Positions 27,045 through 36,664 of a DNA stretch of 51,235 bases are shown one piece after another (positions within the stretch are counted from its first letter, which is position 1; every line of letters begins with the position of its first letter). A model generated the notes under the pieces. The model was not told where the DNA came from and searched no databases. It saw nothing but the letters and a program-made list of their open reading frames with translations. A program made the translations under genes and the position numbers. Origin of the DNA: SZUA-152 sp964401355 (lineage in GTDB: Bacteria > Pseudomonadota > Gammaproteobacteria > SZUA-152); assembly GCA_964401355.1 (NCBI GenBank), contig CAYNYJ010000013.1:1-51235 (forward strand), in the 5' to 3' direction.

Positions 27045-27072
27045 ACGGGGCGCATTATGCGCCCCGTTTTTT
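27045..27072 (+). terminator. Rho-independent terminator after traT
   Basis: ACGGGGCGCA (27045-27054) and TGCGCCCCGT (27058-27067) form a perfect 10-bp stem with a 3-base loop, followed by a run of T to 27072. It separates traT from the zinc-ribbon gene. Confidence 0.93.
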
Positions 27073-27188
27073 GTCGGCACCTTTTGTCGGCAACGGTATC
27101 TACCGTAAAAAGCCTCGAACGTGACCTGTACAGCGTACAGGCGGAGAGCCATACTCATCTCAGAGGTGGACAAAAAAGGAGTGAGAAT

Positions 27189-27713
27189 ATGGGTACCGAC
27201 AAACACACTCAACATGAATCGGCCTACAATCGTATGCTCAACCATGCCCGAACCTACCTGCAAGAAACCACGCATGAACTGGGCAGCAATATTCATGATG
27301 TGATTGAATCAGCCAAAAAACAGACCATCCACTTGGGTGAGTTAAGCAAAGATGAAGCCGAACTGATTGGCACTTATTTGCGCCGGGATTTACACAATGC
27401 CGGGGAATTTATCAAGCAACAACGGGGTGAATTGGCGGACTGGTTGCGCTTCGATGTGAAACAAATTGAACAGCGAACCTGGGAAGCATTGTCTCTGGTG
27501 GTCGACAAAACCACCATCGAACTGAATCACCTGCGAAATCGAGCTCAACAACTGGACGAATGGCACACCGGTGAAATCACCGGCCCCGGCACCCTGATGT
27601 GCAACGCTTGCGGTGAAGAAATTCATTTCCACAAAACCGGACATATCCCACCCTGCCCGAAGTGTCACACCACGGTTTACCATCGCGCCAAAGCAGACGA
27701 CACCGATAGTTAA
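27189..27713 (+). CDS. Zinc-ribbon protein of the DUF1451 (YbeL) family
   Basis: A 174-residue protein with a long helical region and a C-terminal zinc ribbon, CNACGEEIHFHKTGHIPPCP, ending PKCHTTVYHR. This layout matches DUF1451/YbeL. The start at 27189 has AGGAG eight bases before it; a longer open frame from 27057 would begin inside the terminator stem and is rejected. YbeL has no well-defined function. Convergent with the glutamate dehydrogenase gene. Confidence 0.85.
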   Translation: MGTDKHTQHESAYNRMLNHARTYLQETTHELGSNIHDVIESAKKQTIHLGELSKDEAELIGTYLRRDLHNAGEFIKQQRGELADWLRFDVKQIEQRTWEALSLVVDKTTIELNHLRNRAQQLDEWHTGEITGPGTLMCNACGEEIHFHKTGHIPPCPKCHTTVYHRAKADDTDS

Positions 27714-27736
27714 GCCCCGATGGTTTGCTCGATGGT

Positions 27737-29161
27737 TTAATAGACCCCGATGTCGAGATAGGAACGCGAGATTTTGCGTATCGCGTTGACGTAGGCTGCC
27801 ATTCGGTAAGTGGTAATTTTACTGTTACTGACGCGCGTTTCACGCATTTCCTGGAAGGCTTGGCGCATACTGTCATCCAGACCTGAACGCACCAGATCCA
27901 GCTCACTCGCGCCAGCGTTAATCTTGTGCTTGAATTTATCAGGCACCGTTTTCCCGGTGAGATTTTCCAGCGCTTCGATTTGATGCTGTCCACGCAACTC
28001 GTCATAACGGCGCTGCATACGGCCAAAGCGAATGTGCGAGAGATTCCGTATCCATTCAAAATAGGAAACCACCACGCCACCCGCATTAGCGTAAGCATCT
28101 GGAATAATCACCACACCTCGCTGATTGAGTTTCTCATCCGCCGCGAACGTCACTGGTCCATTGGCCGCTTCAATAATAATATTTGCCTTGATGCGATCCA
28201 CATTTTGCAGATTGATTTGTCCTTCCAGAGCTGCAGGGATCAGAATGTCGCAGTCCATTTCCATCACCCGGGTGGTGCTACCGGGGCCATAACGGCCGCC
28301 TGGGAAACCATTCAGTTTTCGATGCTCGACCTTGTAGCGATAAACCGCTTCAATATCCAGGCCTTCTTCGTTGACTAGCACACCCTTGCTGTTTGTCACC
28401 GCAATAATTTTGCAACCATCTTCTTCGGACAAAAATTTTGAGGCATGATATCCAACATTACCGAACCCCTGCACAACCACGGTCTTGCCGCCCAGGCCGC
28501 CACTCAGATTGGCCTCTTTCACCGCATCCGGGTGACGAAACAATTCTTGCAAGGCGTATTGCACGCCCCGCCCGGTGGCCTCCGTGCGACCCTGGATGCC
28601 ACCATGCTCCACCGGCTTACCGGTCACGCAGGCCGAATAATTAATGTCATCAGGCTTGAGGTGTTTATAAGTGTCGGCCATCCAGGCCATTTCACGCTGG
28701 CCGGTGCCCATGTCCGGCGCCGGTACATTGGTCGCCGGACTGAGAAAATCTTTGCGCACCAATTCCAAGGTAAACCGACGCGTAATGAGTTCCAGCTCAT
28801 CACGTTTATATTTGTGCGGATCGATCAACAAGCCTCCCTTGGAACCACCAAAAGGCACATCAACGATGGCACATTTATAGGTCATCAAAGCCGCCAGAGC
28901 CTCAACTTCATCTTGATTCACATAGGGTGCGTATCGAATACCGCCCTTGGCTGGCAAACGGTGGGTGCTGTGCACGGCACGCCAGCCAGTGAACACTTCT
29001 ACTTCACCATTGATCTTGACGGGGAACTTGACCTGAAGCACGGCATTGCAGGATTTTATGGCAGTGGCCACGTCCGCGCGCAAATCCATGACCTCCAGGG
29101 CGCAATCCACCATTCGGTCGACACTGTCACGAAAGGAAATTTCTTGCGCTAATTCATCCAT
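27737..29161 (-). CDS. gdhA: Glutamate dehydrogenase (Glu/Leu/Phe/Val dehydrogenase family)
   Basis: A 474-residue enzyme that interconverts glutamate and 2-oxoglutarate plus ammonium. The catalytic region reads PAKGGIRYAPYVNQDE, VDVPFGGSKGGLLIDP with the active-site Lys, and VPAPDMGTGQREMAWM. The nucleotide-binding fold reads VVVQGFGNVGYHASKF. AGAGG precedes the ATG. Cofactor choice (NAD or NADP) cannot be decided by eye. The nearby amt gene would supply ammonium, but the two are 6 kb apart and not an operon. Confidence 0.92.
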   Translation of the reverse strand: MDELAQEISFRDSVDRMVDCALEVMDLRADVATAIKSCNAVLQVKFPVKINGEVEVFTGWRAVHSTHRLPAKGGIRYAPYVNQDEVEALAALMTYKCAIVDVPFGGSKGGLLIDPHKYKRDELELITRRFTLELVRKDFLSPATNVPAPDMGTGQREMAWMADTYKHLKPDDINYSACVTGKPVEHGGIQGRTEATGRGVQYALQELFRHPDAVKEANLSGGLGGKTVVVQGFGNVGYHASKFLSEEDGCKIIAVTNSKGVLVNEEGLDIEAVYRYKVEHRKLNGFPGGRYGPGSTTRVMEMDCDILIPAALEGQINLQNVDRIKANIIIEAANGPVTFAADEKLNQRGVVIIPDAYANAGGVVVSYFEWIRNLSHIRFGRMQRRYDELRGQHQIEALENLTGKTVPDKFKHKINAGASELDLVRSGLDDSMRQAFQEMRETRVSNSKITTYRMAAYVNAIRKISRSYLDIGVY

Positions 29162-29315
29162 TAATTGTTACCTCTGTGCGGGTTGACGTAATGTGACCGA
29201 GTGACATCCGTATGTTATTCATTAACGGCCTCTTCTGGGGGAAATTGACGAATCAACAGACGGATCCCGAGAAGCAGAAATTGAACCCAAATGTTTTTCG
29301 ACTTCAGGCATTAAG

Positions 29316-30905
29316 TCAGCGCCGATTACGCGCCCAATAGCAAGCCAGACCCAGTGCCAGCAGCAAACCCAACAACATCGGCCAGTTGCCAACACGCACG
29401 TAAGGTGTGGCACCGGAACGAGGTTGCACAACACCGTCCAGCACCGCCACCTCAAATTGGGGTGAAACCGCCAACACCGTGCCGCGATAATTAATAATCG
29501 CAGATACACCATTATTGGTGGCACGCAACATCGGTCTCGCAGTTTCCATGCTGCGCATGCGCGCCATTTGCAAATGCTGGTGCGGCGCAAAAGAATCACC
29601 AAACCAGGCATCGTTGCTGACATTCACCAACAGGGTCGCCGCCGGCAAATTGCGAATCACCTCTTCACCAAAGGCATCTTCGTAACAGATCGACACGGAA
29701 ATTTTTTGTCCATCCTTTTTATCGACCAACGTCAACAACGGCTGCACCGATGCACCGCGACTGAAGTTGGCCATCGGCACTTGCAGGATATCCAGCAAGC
29801 CGCCCAACACAGCTTTAAACGGAATGTACTCACCAAACGGCACCAGGTGTGATTTTTTATAAATTTGTGACGGCACGCCTTCATTACCGGCATCATCGCC
29901 CGTACCGACCCGTACCACCGCGTTGTAATATTGCTCACCATTGGTTTCCGACATCACCGGCAACCCAATCAACAGCGTCGCCCCACCGTTGTCCCGTGCC
30001 TCGCGCGCCAGCCCCTGTAAAAAAGTTTCTGCCTGATGAAAATAGGCTGGCAAAGCGGTTTCCGGCCAAATCACTAAATCTCGATCCCAGCGTTCACGAC
30101 TTAGCCGGGTGTACAGGTCAATGGTCGGCGCGCGCTGCTCTGGTCGCCATTTAAGATTTTGTGGCACGTTGCCTTGAATCAGGCTCGCCGTCAGCGGCGA
30201 GCCATGCGGCTCGCTCCATTCAACTTGTGTCAACATCCCCGCCGCACCCCACAGCAACACCAGCATCGCGAGGCTTACCAGCCGCTGACGGCCGACCTGC
30301 CAAGCCGTGCTCAGTAGCAATCCCGCACTCAACACCAGCGCCCAGGAAATACCGTAGACACCCAGCACCGGTGCCAAACCCGCCAAGACGGAATCCGTTT
30401 GGCTATAACCCAGGTTCAACCAGGGGAAGCCCGTGAAGATCCAGCCACGCACCCATTCAAACACTACCCACAGCGCTGGCATCACTAACATGAAATAGGC
30501 GACCGGACTGAGCCGCGAGAAAAACCGGCGTGATAGCCAGCTCATGATCGCTGGAAATAACGCCAGAAACAGCACAAACAACACCGTGGCCGCGACTGAC
30601 AACACCCCGCCCATGCCACCAAATTTGTAAAAACTGACAAAGACCCAGGAAATGCCCACGCCGAAAAAACCCACACCAAACAGATAACCGAAAATTAATG
30701 CCTGACGGGGTGGGGCCTGGAAACACAAAAAGAATAAAATCGCCGGAGAAAGCACCGCCAGCGGAAACCCGCCAATGGGGGCAAAGGCCAGGGGAAGTAC
30801 TGCACCGGCCAACACCGCGATACTTGCCGCTCGCCAGCCGGAGGACAAGCGAGCACTCAAGGCAGAAAAATGACTACCCGCATTGAGGACAGCGCCGTTC
30901 GACAT
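29316..30905 (-). CDS. lnt: Apolipoprotein N-acyltransferase
   Basis: A 529-residue inner-membrane enzyme that adds the third acyl chain to lipoproteins. The N-terminal third carries about six membrane segments; the nitrilase-like domain follows with VIWPETALPAYF (catalytic Glu), KKSHLVPFGEYIPF (Lys) and VSICYEDAFGE (Cys), then a last membrane segment. The ATG at 30905 shares one base with the corC stop (TGATG), giving translational coupling. It is the last gene of the miaB-phoH-ybeY-corC-lnt block and would mature the lipoproteins found in this window. Confidence 0.96.
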   Translation of the reverse strand: MSNGAVLNAGSHFSALSARLSSGWRAASIAVLAGAVLPLAFAPIGGFPLAVLSPAILFFLCFQAPPRQALIFGYLFGVGFFGVGISWVFVSFYKFGGMGGVLSVAATVLFVLFLALFPAIMSWLSRRFFSRLSPVAYFMLVMPALWVVFEWVRGWIFTGFPWLNLGYSQTDSVLAGLAPVLGVYGISWALVLSAGLLLSTAWQVGRQRLVSLAMLVLLWGAAGMLTQVEWSEPHGSPLTASLIQGNVPQNLKWRPEQRAPTIDLYTRLSRERWDRDLVIWPETALPAYFHQAETFLQGLAREARDNGGATLLIGLPVMSETNGEQYYNAVVRVGTGDDAGNEGVPSQIYKKSHLVPFGEYIPFKAVLGGLLDILQVPMANFSRGASVQPLLTLVDKKDGQKISVSICYEDAFGEEVIRNLPAATLLVNVSNDAWFGDSFAPHQHLQMARMRSMETARPMLRATNNGVSAIINYRGTVLAVSPQFEVAVLDGVVQPRSGATPYVRVGNWPMLLGLLLALGLACYWARNRR

Positions 30906-31852
30906 CAAGCCTCGCTGTCGACAGCTTCATCGGGTGCCGTTTCGGTTTCATCCACGTCTGCTGCCAGCACATTCATTTGCACTAAATGAATACGTCGACT
31001 ATCGGCACGCAATACTTTGAAATCATAACGACCAATCCTGCATTTTTCATCACGCTCCGGCATCCGCCCAAACTCACGCATCAGCAAACCACCAATCGTG
31101 TCGAATTCATCATCGCTCAAGCTGGCAGCAAAATATTCGTTAAACTCATCCACCGGAGTCAACGCTTTGAGGGTGTATTGGGTGTCAGAATGTTTGACGA
31201 TAAACATGTCGTCTTCAAAATCATGTTCGTCTTCGATATCACCCACGATTTGTTCCAGCACGTCTTCAATAGTCACCAAACCGGCCACGCCGCCGTATTC
31301 ATCAACCACGATGGCCATGTGATTTCGATTGGCGCGAAAATCTTTTAACAGCACATTCAAGCGTTTACTTTCAGGAATGAACACCGCAGGACGAAGCATG
31401 TCTTGCAGATTAAATTTATGACGGTCGCCCTCTGCTGATCGGGCGTCCCGCTCACTGATATACGCCAGCAGATCTTTTGCCAGCAGAATGCCGACAATCT
31501 CATCACGCGTGTCGCCCACCACGGGAAAACGCGAGTGAGCAGACTCTACCACCAGCGGCAAAAAGGTTTCCGGTGATGCCGATTCTTCCACCACGATCAT
31601 TTGTGAACGCGGCACCATGACGTCGCGCACCTGCATATCGGACACGGTCAACACGCCTTCGATCATTGTGAGCGCGTCACTGTCCAGCAAATTATGTTTT
31701 TGGGCGTCGCGCAATACCAAACTAAGCTGGTCGCGGTCTTTTGGCCGAGAGGAAAAGGTTTTATTAAGCAGTGTTTGGCTGAGCCGTTCCAGCCAGGAAT
31801 TACGCTGCCGTCCGTTCCCCGCGGCAGCGTTTCTAGATCGATCTTCGTTCAT
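30905..31852 (-). CDS. corC: CorC/YbeX, CBS-domain protein
   Basis: A 315-residue cytoplasmic protein. Order: short N-terminal helix region, two CBS domains (MVPRSQMIVVEE, SRFPVVGDTRDEIVGILLAK, HMAIVVDEYGGVAGLVTIED) and the CorC_HlyC transporter-associated domain with FNEYFAASLSDDEFDTIGG. Family members are linked to magnesium and cobalt efflux and to ribosome-stress phenotypes together with YbeY. It overlaps lnt by one base and follows ybeY by 67 bases. Confidence 0.95.
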   Translation of the reverse strand: MNEDRSRNAAAGNGRQRNSWLERLSQTLLNKTFSSRPKDRDQLSLVLRDAQKHNLLDSDALTMIEGVLTVSDMQVRDVMVPRSQMIVVEESASPETFLPLVVESAHSRFPVVGDTRDEIVGILLAKDLLAYISERDARSAEGDRHKFNLQDMLRPAVFIPESKRLNVLLKDFRANRNHMAIVVDEYGGVAGLVTIEDVLEQIVGDIEDEHDFEDDMFIVKHSDTQYTLKALTPVDEFNEYFAASLSDDEFDTIGGLLMREFGRMPERDEKCRIGRYDFKVLRADSRRIHLVQMNVLAADVDETETAPDEAVDSEA

Positions 31853-31919
31853 GAGCGTGTATGCTAACTCTTGTTATGCTAAGTAAATGTATACTGAAAA
31901 TATTGCGCTGAAAACCGAG

Positions 31920-32399
31920 TCATGATGTTTCATACGGGTTGGCATAACCAAAGCCGTTCAGCACAACAATTTCTTCTGCTTCCATTTGCTGTGCCTCCGC
32001 ATCCGTTAAATGATCGTAGCCTAATAAATGCAAAGTGCCATGTACAATCATATGCGCCCAGTGAGCCTCGGCCAATTTATGTTGTGTCTCGGCCTCTTGC
32101 GCAACTACTTCCGCACAAATCACCAAGTCACCCAACATCTCGTCACACACATCTTCCGGCACACCGGGCGGGGCTTCAAACGGAAATGACAACACATTCG
32201 TTGCCCCGGTTTTTTGTCGGTACTGTTCGTTGAGCTGAGTGATTTCGTCAACATCAACAATCCGCACCGTCATGGTTTTCTCAAACTGATTCGGCTCGAC
32301 CTTTTTAACGGCAGCCGATGCCCATGACTGTATAACATCGACCGTCGGCACATTCCATTGATCGACGTCATCCAGTGCCAGTTGCACTTCGACCTGCAC
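31920..32399 (-). CDS. ybeY: Endoribonuclease YbeY (16S rRNA maturation)
   Basis: A 159-residue metalloprotein involved in 16S rRNA 3' end maturation and ribosome quality control. The zinc motif HGTLHLLGYDH is intact, preceded by RQKTGATNVLSFPFE and LGDLVICAEVV. It starts with GTG at 32399, three bases after the phoH stop, with GGAAG upstream, so translation is probably coupled. Gene order is the usual gammaproteobacterial one. Confidence 0.95.
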   Translation of the reverse strand: MQVEVQLALDDVDQWNVPTVDVIQSWASAAVKKVEPNQFEKTMTVRIVDVDEITQLNEQYRQKTGATNVLSFPFEAPPGVPEDVCDEMLGDLVICAEVVAQEAETQHKLAEAHWAHMIVHGTLHLLGYDHLTDAEAQQMEAEEIVVLNGFGYANPYETS

Positions 32400-32402
32400 G
32401 TT

Positions 32403-33428
32403 TTAATGCTTCCGGTTTTCTTGTTTCAACTCAGCTTTTTGCTCTTCGGCCATTTCGTACTGTTCGTAAGCGGTCACTACTTTTTGCACCAGCGGATGGC
32501 GCACCACATCCTTGGCCTGAAAAAAGGTAAAGCTGATACCTTCCACGCCTTTGAGTACTTCCACCACATGCCGTAGCCCGGAGCGAATGTTTTTCGGCAA
32601 ATCAATTTGCGTCACGTCGCCGGTGATCACCGCGGTCGAACCAAAGCCGATGCGCGTCAAAAACATTTTCATCTGCTCAACCGTGGTGTTTTGCGCTTCG
32701 TCCAGAATAATGTACGCATCATTGAGGGTGCGACCGCGCATGTAAGCCAGCGGCGCGACTTCGATGAGGTTGCGTTCCATGAGTTTATCGACCCGTTCAA
32801 AACCCAGCATTTCGTACAGTGCGTCGTACAACGGGCGCAAATAAGGGTCCACCTTTTGCGCCAGGTCACCCGGTAAAAAACCCAGCCGCTCGCCCGCTTC
32901 CACCGCAGGCCGCACCAGTAAAATGCGCTGCACTTCTTGTTTTTCCAGAGCTTCCACGGCACAAGCGACGGCCAGATACGTTTTACCAGTACCCGCCGGA
33001 CCCACACCAAAATTAATATCGTGGGATAAAATATTTTGCAGATAGCGCTGTTGGTTGGTGCCACGCCCCCGAATCACACTGTGGCGCGTGGTGACGAATA
33101 TGTCTGCCAGCGGCTGTCCCGGCAGCTTCGTGGCGTCGAGCAGGGCGTCCAGTTCCTGCACCTTTACTTGCAGACAAAGATGCACCCGTTCCGCCTTCAG
33201 ATCACCGCTCGCCGCCTCATCATACAACTGCACCAAGGCCTGTTCGGCAGCCTGCACCGAACCGGTGTCACCAATCACGGTAAACTGATTGCCCCGATTA
33301 TTGACCTCCACTCCCAGGCGCTCTTCGATCAGGCGCAGGTGTTCATTAAACTGGCCGCACAAGGTGGCCAATCGCTGATTGTCGGCGGGTTCGAGACTGA
33401 AACTTCGCGAATCGGTTTGAGCGTTCAA
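32403..33428 (-). CDS. ybeZ: PhoH-like ATPase YbeZ
   Basis: A 341-residue P-loop ATPase. Walker A is GPAGTGKTYLAV and Walker B is AYIILDEAQNT, with SLEPADNQRLATLCG at the N-terminus matching E. coli YbeZ and a TGDVTQIDLP motif. It works with YbeY in RNA metabolism, by family. No ATG is available at the expected place: the start appears to be TTG at 33428, which keeps the YbeZ-like N-terminus, but there is no good ribosome site. Confidence 0.94.
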   Translation of the reverse strand: MNAQTDSRSFSLEPADNQRLATLCGQFNEHLRLIEERLGVEVNNRGNQFTVIGDTGSVQAAEQALVQLYDEAASGDLKAERVHLCLQVKVQELDALLDATKLPGQPLADIFVTTRHSVIRGRGTNQQRYLQNILSHDINFGVGPAGTGKTYLAVACAVEALEKQEVQRILLVRPAVEAGERLGFLPGDLAQKVDPYLRPLYDALYEMLGFERVDKLMERNLIEVAPLAYMRGRTLNDAYIILDEAQNTTVEQMKMFLTRIGFGSTAVITGDVTQIDLPKNIRSGLRHVVEVLKGVEGISFTFFQAKDVVRHPLVQKVVTAYEQYEMAEEQKAELKQENRKH

Positions 33429-33475
33429 ATGTGGAGGGTACTTTTGGACAGGACAGGCATCATCATAAATACAGG

Positions 33476-34858
33476 CTACGCCATTCTCGCCGCGGTCGCT
33501 ACAGCCTTTTCATCAATCATCACGACTTCGCCGCGCAGTGAGTTGGGGTATGCCTCGGTAATACGCACCTCAACAAACTCGCCGATCAACCTCGGTTGCC
33601 CCGGAAAATTGACCACCCGGTTGTTTTCCGTACGGCCGCTCATCTCTTTCGGGTCTTTACGCGAGGGGCGCTCCACCAGCACCCGCTGCACGGTGCCGAC
33701 CATTGCGGCGCTGATCGCCGCGGCCATTTCACTGATGCGCGCCTGCAAGCTGGCGAGCCGCTGTTTTTTCACCGCCATCGACACATCGTCAGGCAAATCA
33801 GCGGCGGGCGTGCCGGGCCGGGCGCTGTACACAAAGCTGAAGGAATGATCGAAACCAATACTCTCGATGAGATCCATGGTGGCCTGAAAATCGGCCTCGG
33901 TTTCACCGGGGAAGCCGATGATGAAATCGGAGGACAGGCTGAGGTTGGGCCGTACCTCACGCAGGGCGCGCACCTTGGCCTTGTATTCCAGCACCGTATG
34001 GCCCCGCTTCATTTGCATTAAAATACGATCAGCACCGGTTTGCACCGGCAAGTGTAAATGGCTCACCAGTTCCGGCACTTCGGCGTAAACCTGAATCAGC
34101 GAATCGGACAATTCCACCGGGTGCGAGGTGGTGTAACGAATCCGGTCGATACCTTCGATCGCTGCCACGTAGTGAATCAGCAACGCCAGATCCGCAAGCT
34201 CGTCGTCATCCATCAGTCCGCGATAGGCGTTGACGTTCTGTCCCAGCAGGGTGACTTCGCGCACACCTTGCGCGGCCAACTGCGCCACTTCGGCCAGAAT
34301 ATCATCGAAAGGTCGGCTGATTTCTTCACCGCGGGTGTACGGCACCACGCAGAACGTGCAGTACTTGCTGCACCCTTCCATGATGGAAACAAAGGCGGTG
34401 GGGCCATCGGCCTTGGGCGCGGGCAGATTGTCGAATTTTTCGATTTCGGGAAAGGAGACGTCGACCTGCGGGGTCTTTTTCAGTGCAAGCTCGGTCAGCA
34501 TCATCGGCAAACGGTGCAGGGTTTGCGGGCCGTAAATCAAATCCACATACGGCGCACGCTGGCGGATCGCTGCACCTTCCTGGCTGGCCACGCAACCGCC
34601 GACACCGATCACAATTTCCGGCCGTTTGAGTTTGATTTCGCGCCACATGCCCAGCTGGGAGAAAACCTTTTCCTGCGCTTTTTCACGCACCGAACAGGTG
34701 TTGAGCAGCAGCACATCGGCCTCTTCCGGGGTCGCCACCAGGCTGAGACCGTGGCTCTCTTCAAGCAGCTCCGCAGTTTTAGTGGAATCATACTCGTTCA
34801 TCTGACAACCGAAGGTCTTGATGTAGAGTGTACGCGCTATTTTGGGTGCTGAAGTCAT
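33476..34858 (-). CDS. miaB: tRNA-2-methylthio-N6-dimethylallyladenosine synthase MiaB
   Basis: A 460-residue radical-SAM methylthiotransferase acting on i6A37 of tRNA. The N-terminal UPF0004 domain has TFGCQMNEYDS and LLNTCSVREKA; the radical-SAM cluster motif is CSKYCTFCVVPYTRG; the C-terminal TRAM domain contains RVLVERPSRKDPKEMSGRTE. The ATG at 34858 is preferred over a TTG two codons upstream. First gene of the miaB-ybeZ-ybeY-corC-lnt unit. Confidence 0.96.
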   Translation of the reverse strand: MTSAPKIARTLYIKTFGCQMNEYDSTKTAELLEESHGLSLVATPEEADVLLLNTCSVREKAQEKVFSQLGMWREIKLKRPEIVIGVGGCVASQEGAAIRQRAPYVDLIYGPQTLHRLPMMLTELALKKTPQVDVSFPEIEKFDNLPAPKADGPTAFVSIMEGCSKYCTFCVVPYTRGEEISRPFDDILAEVAQLAAQGVREVTLLGQNVNAYRGLMDDDELADLALLIHYVAAIEGIDRIRYTTSHPVELSDSLIQVYAEVPELVSHLHLPVQTGADRILMQMKRGHTVLEYKAKVRALREVRPNLSLSSDFIIGFPGETEADFQATMDLIESIGFDHSFSFVYSARPGTPAADLPDDVSMAVKKQRLASLQARISEMAAAISAAMVGTVQRVLVERPSRKDPKEMSGRTENNRVVNFPGQPRLIGEFVEVRITEAYPNSLRGEVVMIDEKAVATAARMA

Positions 34859-35010
34859 TTCCAAATACCTGTCTTCCTGCTAAATGCCGCCCTACAAAAC
34901 AGGGCATCGCTGAAAAATCCTAGCCGCGCAGAATAGCACATTTAGCTTGTTTTTTCGCTGACTGAAAGTTTAGTGAAAACTCTGCTGGGGCACGGTGCTG
35001 GAAAAGACTA

Positions 35011-35072
35011 TTGCCACAGAGAGCACAGAAGACATAGAGAAAAAACGTCAGCTCTGTGGCCGCTGTGGCAAA
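35011..35072. repeat. Imperfect inverted repeat between amt and miaB
   Basis: TTGCCACAGAGAGCACAGAAG (from 35011) recurs inverted as CTCTGTGGCCGCTGTGGCAA (to 35072). The arms share TTGCCACAG exactly and related CACAG units. It lies between the amt stop and the miaB start, so it could end amt transcription, but it also looks like a dispersed repeat. The rest of this 270-base gap shows nothing. Confidence 0.55.
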
Positions 35073-35129
35073 AACTATGCAGCGGTTGCTATTGACTAAA
35101 AATGCCGCGCAGACATGGGGAAATTCAGG

Positions 35130-36338
35130 CTATTTTTCGTAACTCGACTCAGAGGCAATCTTGTGGATGCTGAGATCAGCTCCCAGATATTCCTCTTCCT
35201 GACTGAGCCGAATACCGACGGTCATTTTGATGATGCCGTAAATCACCAGCCCGCCCCCTAGCGCAATGCTCACACCAATCACCGTGCCCGCCAGCTGCGC
35301 AGCAAAAGTCACACCGCCCATGCCGCCAAGCGCTTCAAGCCCGAAGATACCGGCGGCGATACCGCCCCAGGCACCGCACAAGCCGTGCAAGGGCCAGACA
35401 CCTAGCACATCATCGATCTTCCATTTGTTTTGCGTCAGGGTGAAGGTCACCACAAACAGACCTCCGGCAATGGCTCCGGTCACCAAAGCTCCCATGGGAT
35501 GCATCAGGTCAGAGCCCGCACATATCGCTACCAACCCGGCGAGCGGGCCATTGTGGACAAAACCTGGGTCATTTTTACCGACGACCAGGGCCGCAAGAAT
35601 GCCACCCGCCATGGCCATCAATGAATTCACCGCCACCAGACCACTGATCGCTTCGATGGTCTGCGCCGACATCACATTGAAACCAAACCAGCCCACCGTC
35701 AGCACCCAGGCACCCAGTGCCAGGAAGGGAATACTGGAGGGCGGATGAGCGGAAATAACGCCGTCCTTGCCATAACGCCCGTGACGCGCGCCCAGCAACA
35801 GCACCGCACCCAGTGCGATCCAGCCGCCCATGGCATGCACCACCACGGAACCGGCGAAATCATGAAACTCGGCACCAAAAGTGGCCGCAATCCAGGCCTG
35901 CAGACCAAAATTGCCATTCCAGATCATGCCTTCATAAAAAGGGTACAGCAGGGCCACAATGACAAATGTGGCGACCGCTTGCGGATAAAAACGGGCACGT
36001 TCCGCGATACCGCCGGAGACGATGGCCGGAATCGCCGCCGCAAAGGTCAGCAGAAAAAAGAATTTCACCAGCTCGTAGCCGTTTTTCTCGGTGAGCGCCT
36101 GCGCCCCATCCATAAAACCCAGCCCGTAGGCCACGCCGTAGCCGATAAAAAAATAGGCGATGGTGGACACCGCAAAATCGACGATAATTTTGACCAGCGC
36201 GTTGACCTGGTTTTTCTTGCGCACTGTGCCCACTTCCAGAAAGGCGAAACCGGCGTGCATAGCCAGCACCATAATCGCCCCAAGAAGAATAAATAAAACG
36301 TCGTTTCCAGCCTGATGCGTCGCGCTAATAGTGTCCAC
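35130..36338 (-). CDS. amt: Ammonium transporter (Amt family)
   Basis: A 402-residue inner-membrane channel for ammonium, with about eleven hydrophobic segments. Typical segments are GFAFLEVGTVRKKNQVNAL, IAYFFIGYGVAYG, VHAMGGWIALGAVLLLG, WFGFNVMSAQ and VWPLHGLCGAWGG with its conserved His. The GTG at 36338 is preferred to the longer frame from 36410 because GGGGAG lies six bases before it and the extra 24 residues look like untranslated leader. The usual glnK partner is not beside it. There is no signal peptide of the E. coli AmtB kind. Confidence 0.93.
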   Translation of the reverse strand: MDTISATHQAGNDVLFILLGAIMVLAMHAGFAFLEVGTVRKKNQVNALVKIIVDFAVSTIAYFFIGYGVAYGLGFMDGAQALTEKNGYELVKFFFLLTFAAAIPAIVSGGIAERARFYPQAVATFVIVALLYPFYEGMIWNGNFGLQAWIAATFGAEFHDFAGSVVVHAMGGWIALGAVLLLGARHGRYGKDGVISAHPPSSIPFLALGAWVLTVGWFGFNVMSAQTIEAISGLVAVNSLMAMAGGILAALVVGKNDPGFVHNGPLAGLVAICAGSDLMHPMGALVTGAIAGGLFVVTFTLTQNKWKIDDVLGVWPLHGLCGAWGGIAAGIFGLEALGGMGGVTFAAQLAGTVIGVSIALGGGLVIYGIIKMTVGIRLSQEEEYLGADLSIHKIASESSYEK

Positions 36339-36664
36339 TGATTCTCCCCTTCTGACCCTCCCAACACCGGCGCGTCCGCATGTTTGCGGCTGCCGCTGTG
36401 TTGGGACCATCGATGATTGTTACCGAAAGTGCGCTGTCTGGAAAAACACGGGCACGCCCCATGATTGATCAAAATCCAGCCGCAGTCGCCCTACATTGGC
36501 GCAGACTATACCGAACCCGCGGATGGAGTTCTATTTTTAGCGTATTTTTTGAAAGGTATCGCACCCGAAACGCACAGAATTTGTGCAGAATGCGGGCGGC
36601 CGCGCTTCAAATTAGCGCGCCCGCCATGAGTCTGGGAACAGGAATCCAACCGACCCCAGCGTGA
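36339..36664. other. Leader of amt, no gene seen
   Basis: This 326-base stretch lies upstream of amt and downstream of the cytochrome gene. I looked for a sigma-54 promoter (expected if nitrogen-controlled) and found no clear TGGCAC-N5-TTGC match. Open frames here are short and lack coding character. Confidence 0.5.

Noticed and set aside
27057..27188. Longer start of the zinc-ribbon gene at 27057
   Set aside because: It would start inside a perfect terminator stem, whereas the ATG at 27189 has a good AGGAG site.
29222..29623. Minus-strand open frame overlapping the end of lnt
   Set aside because: It is a different frame of the lnt sequence with no recognisable domain.
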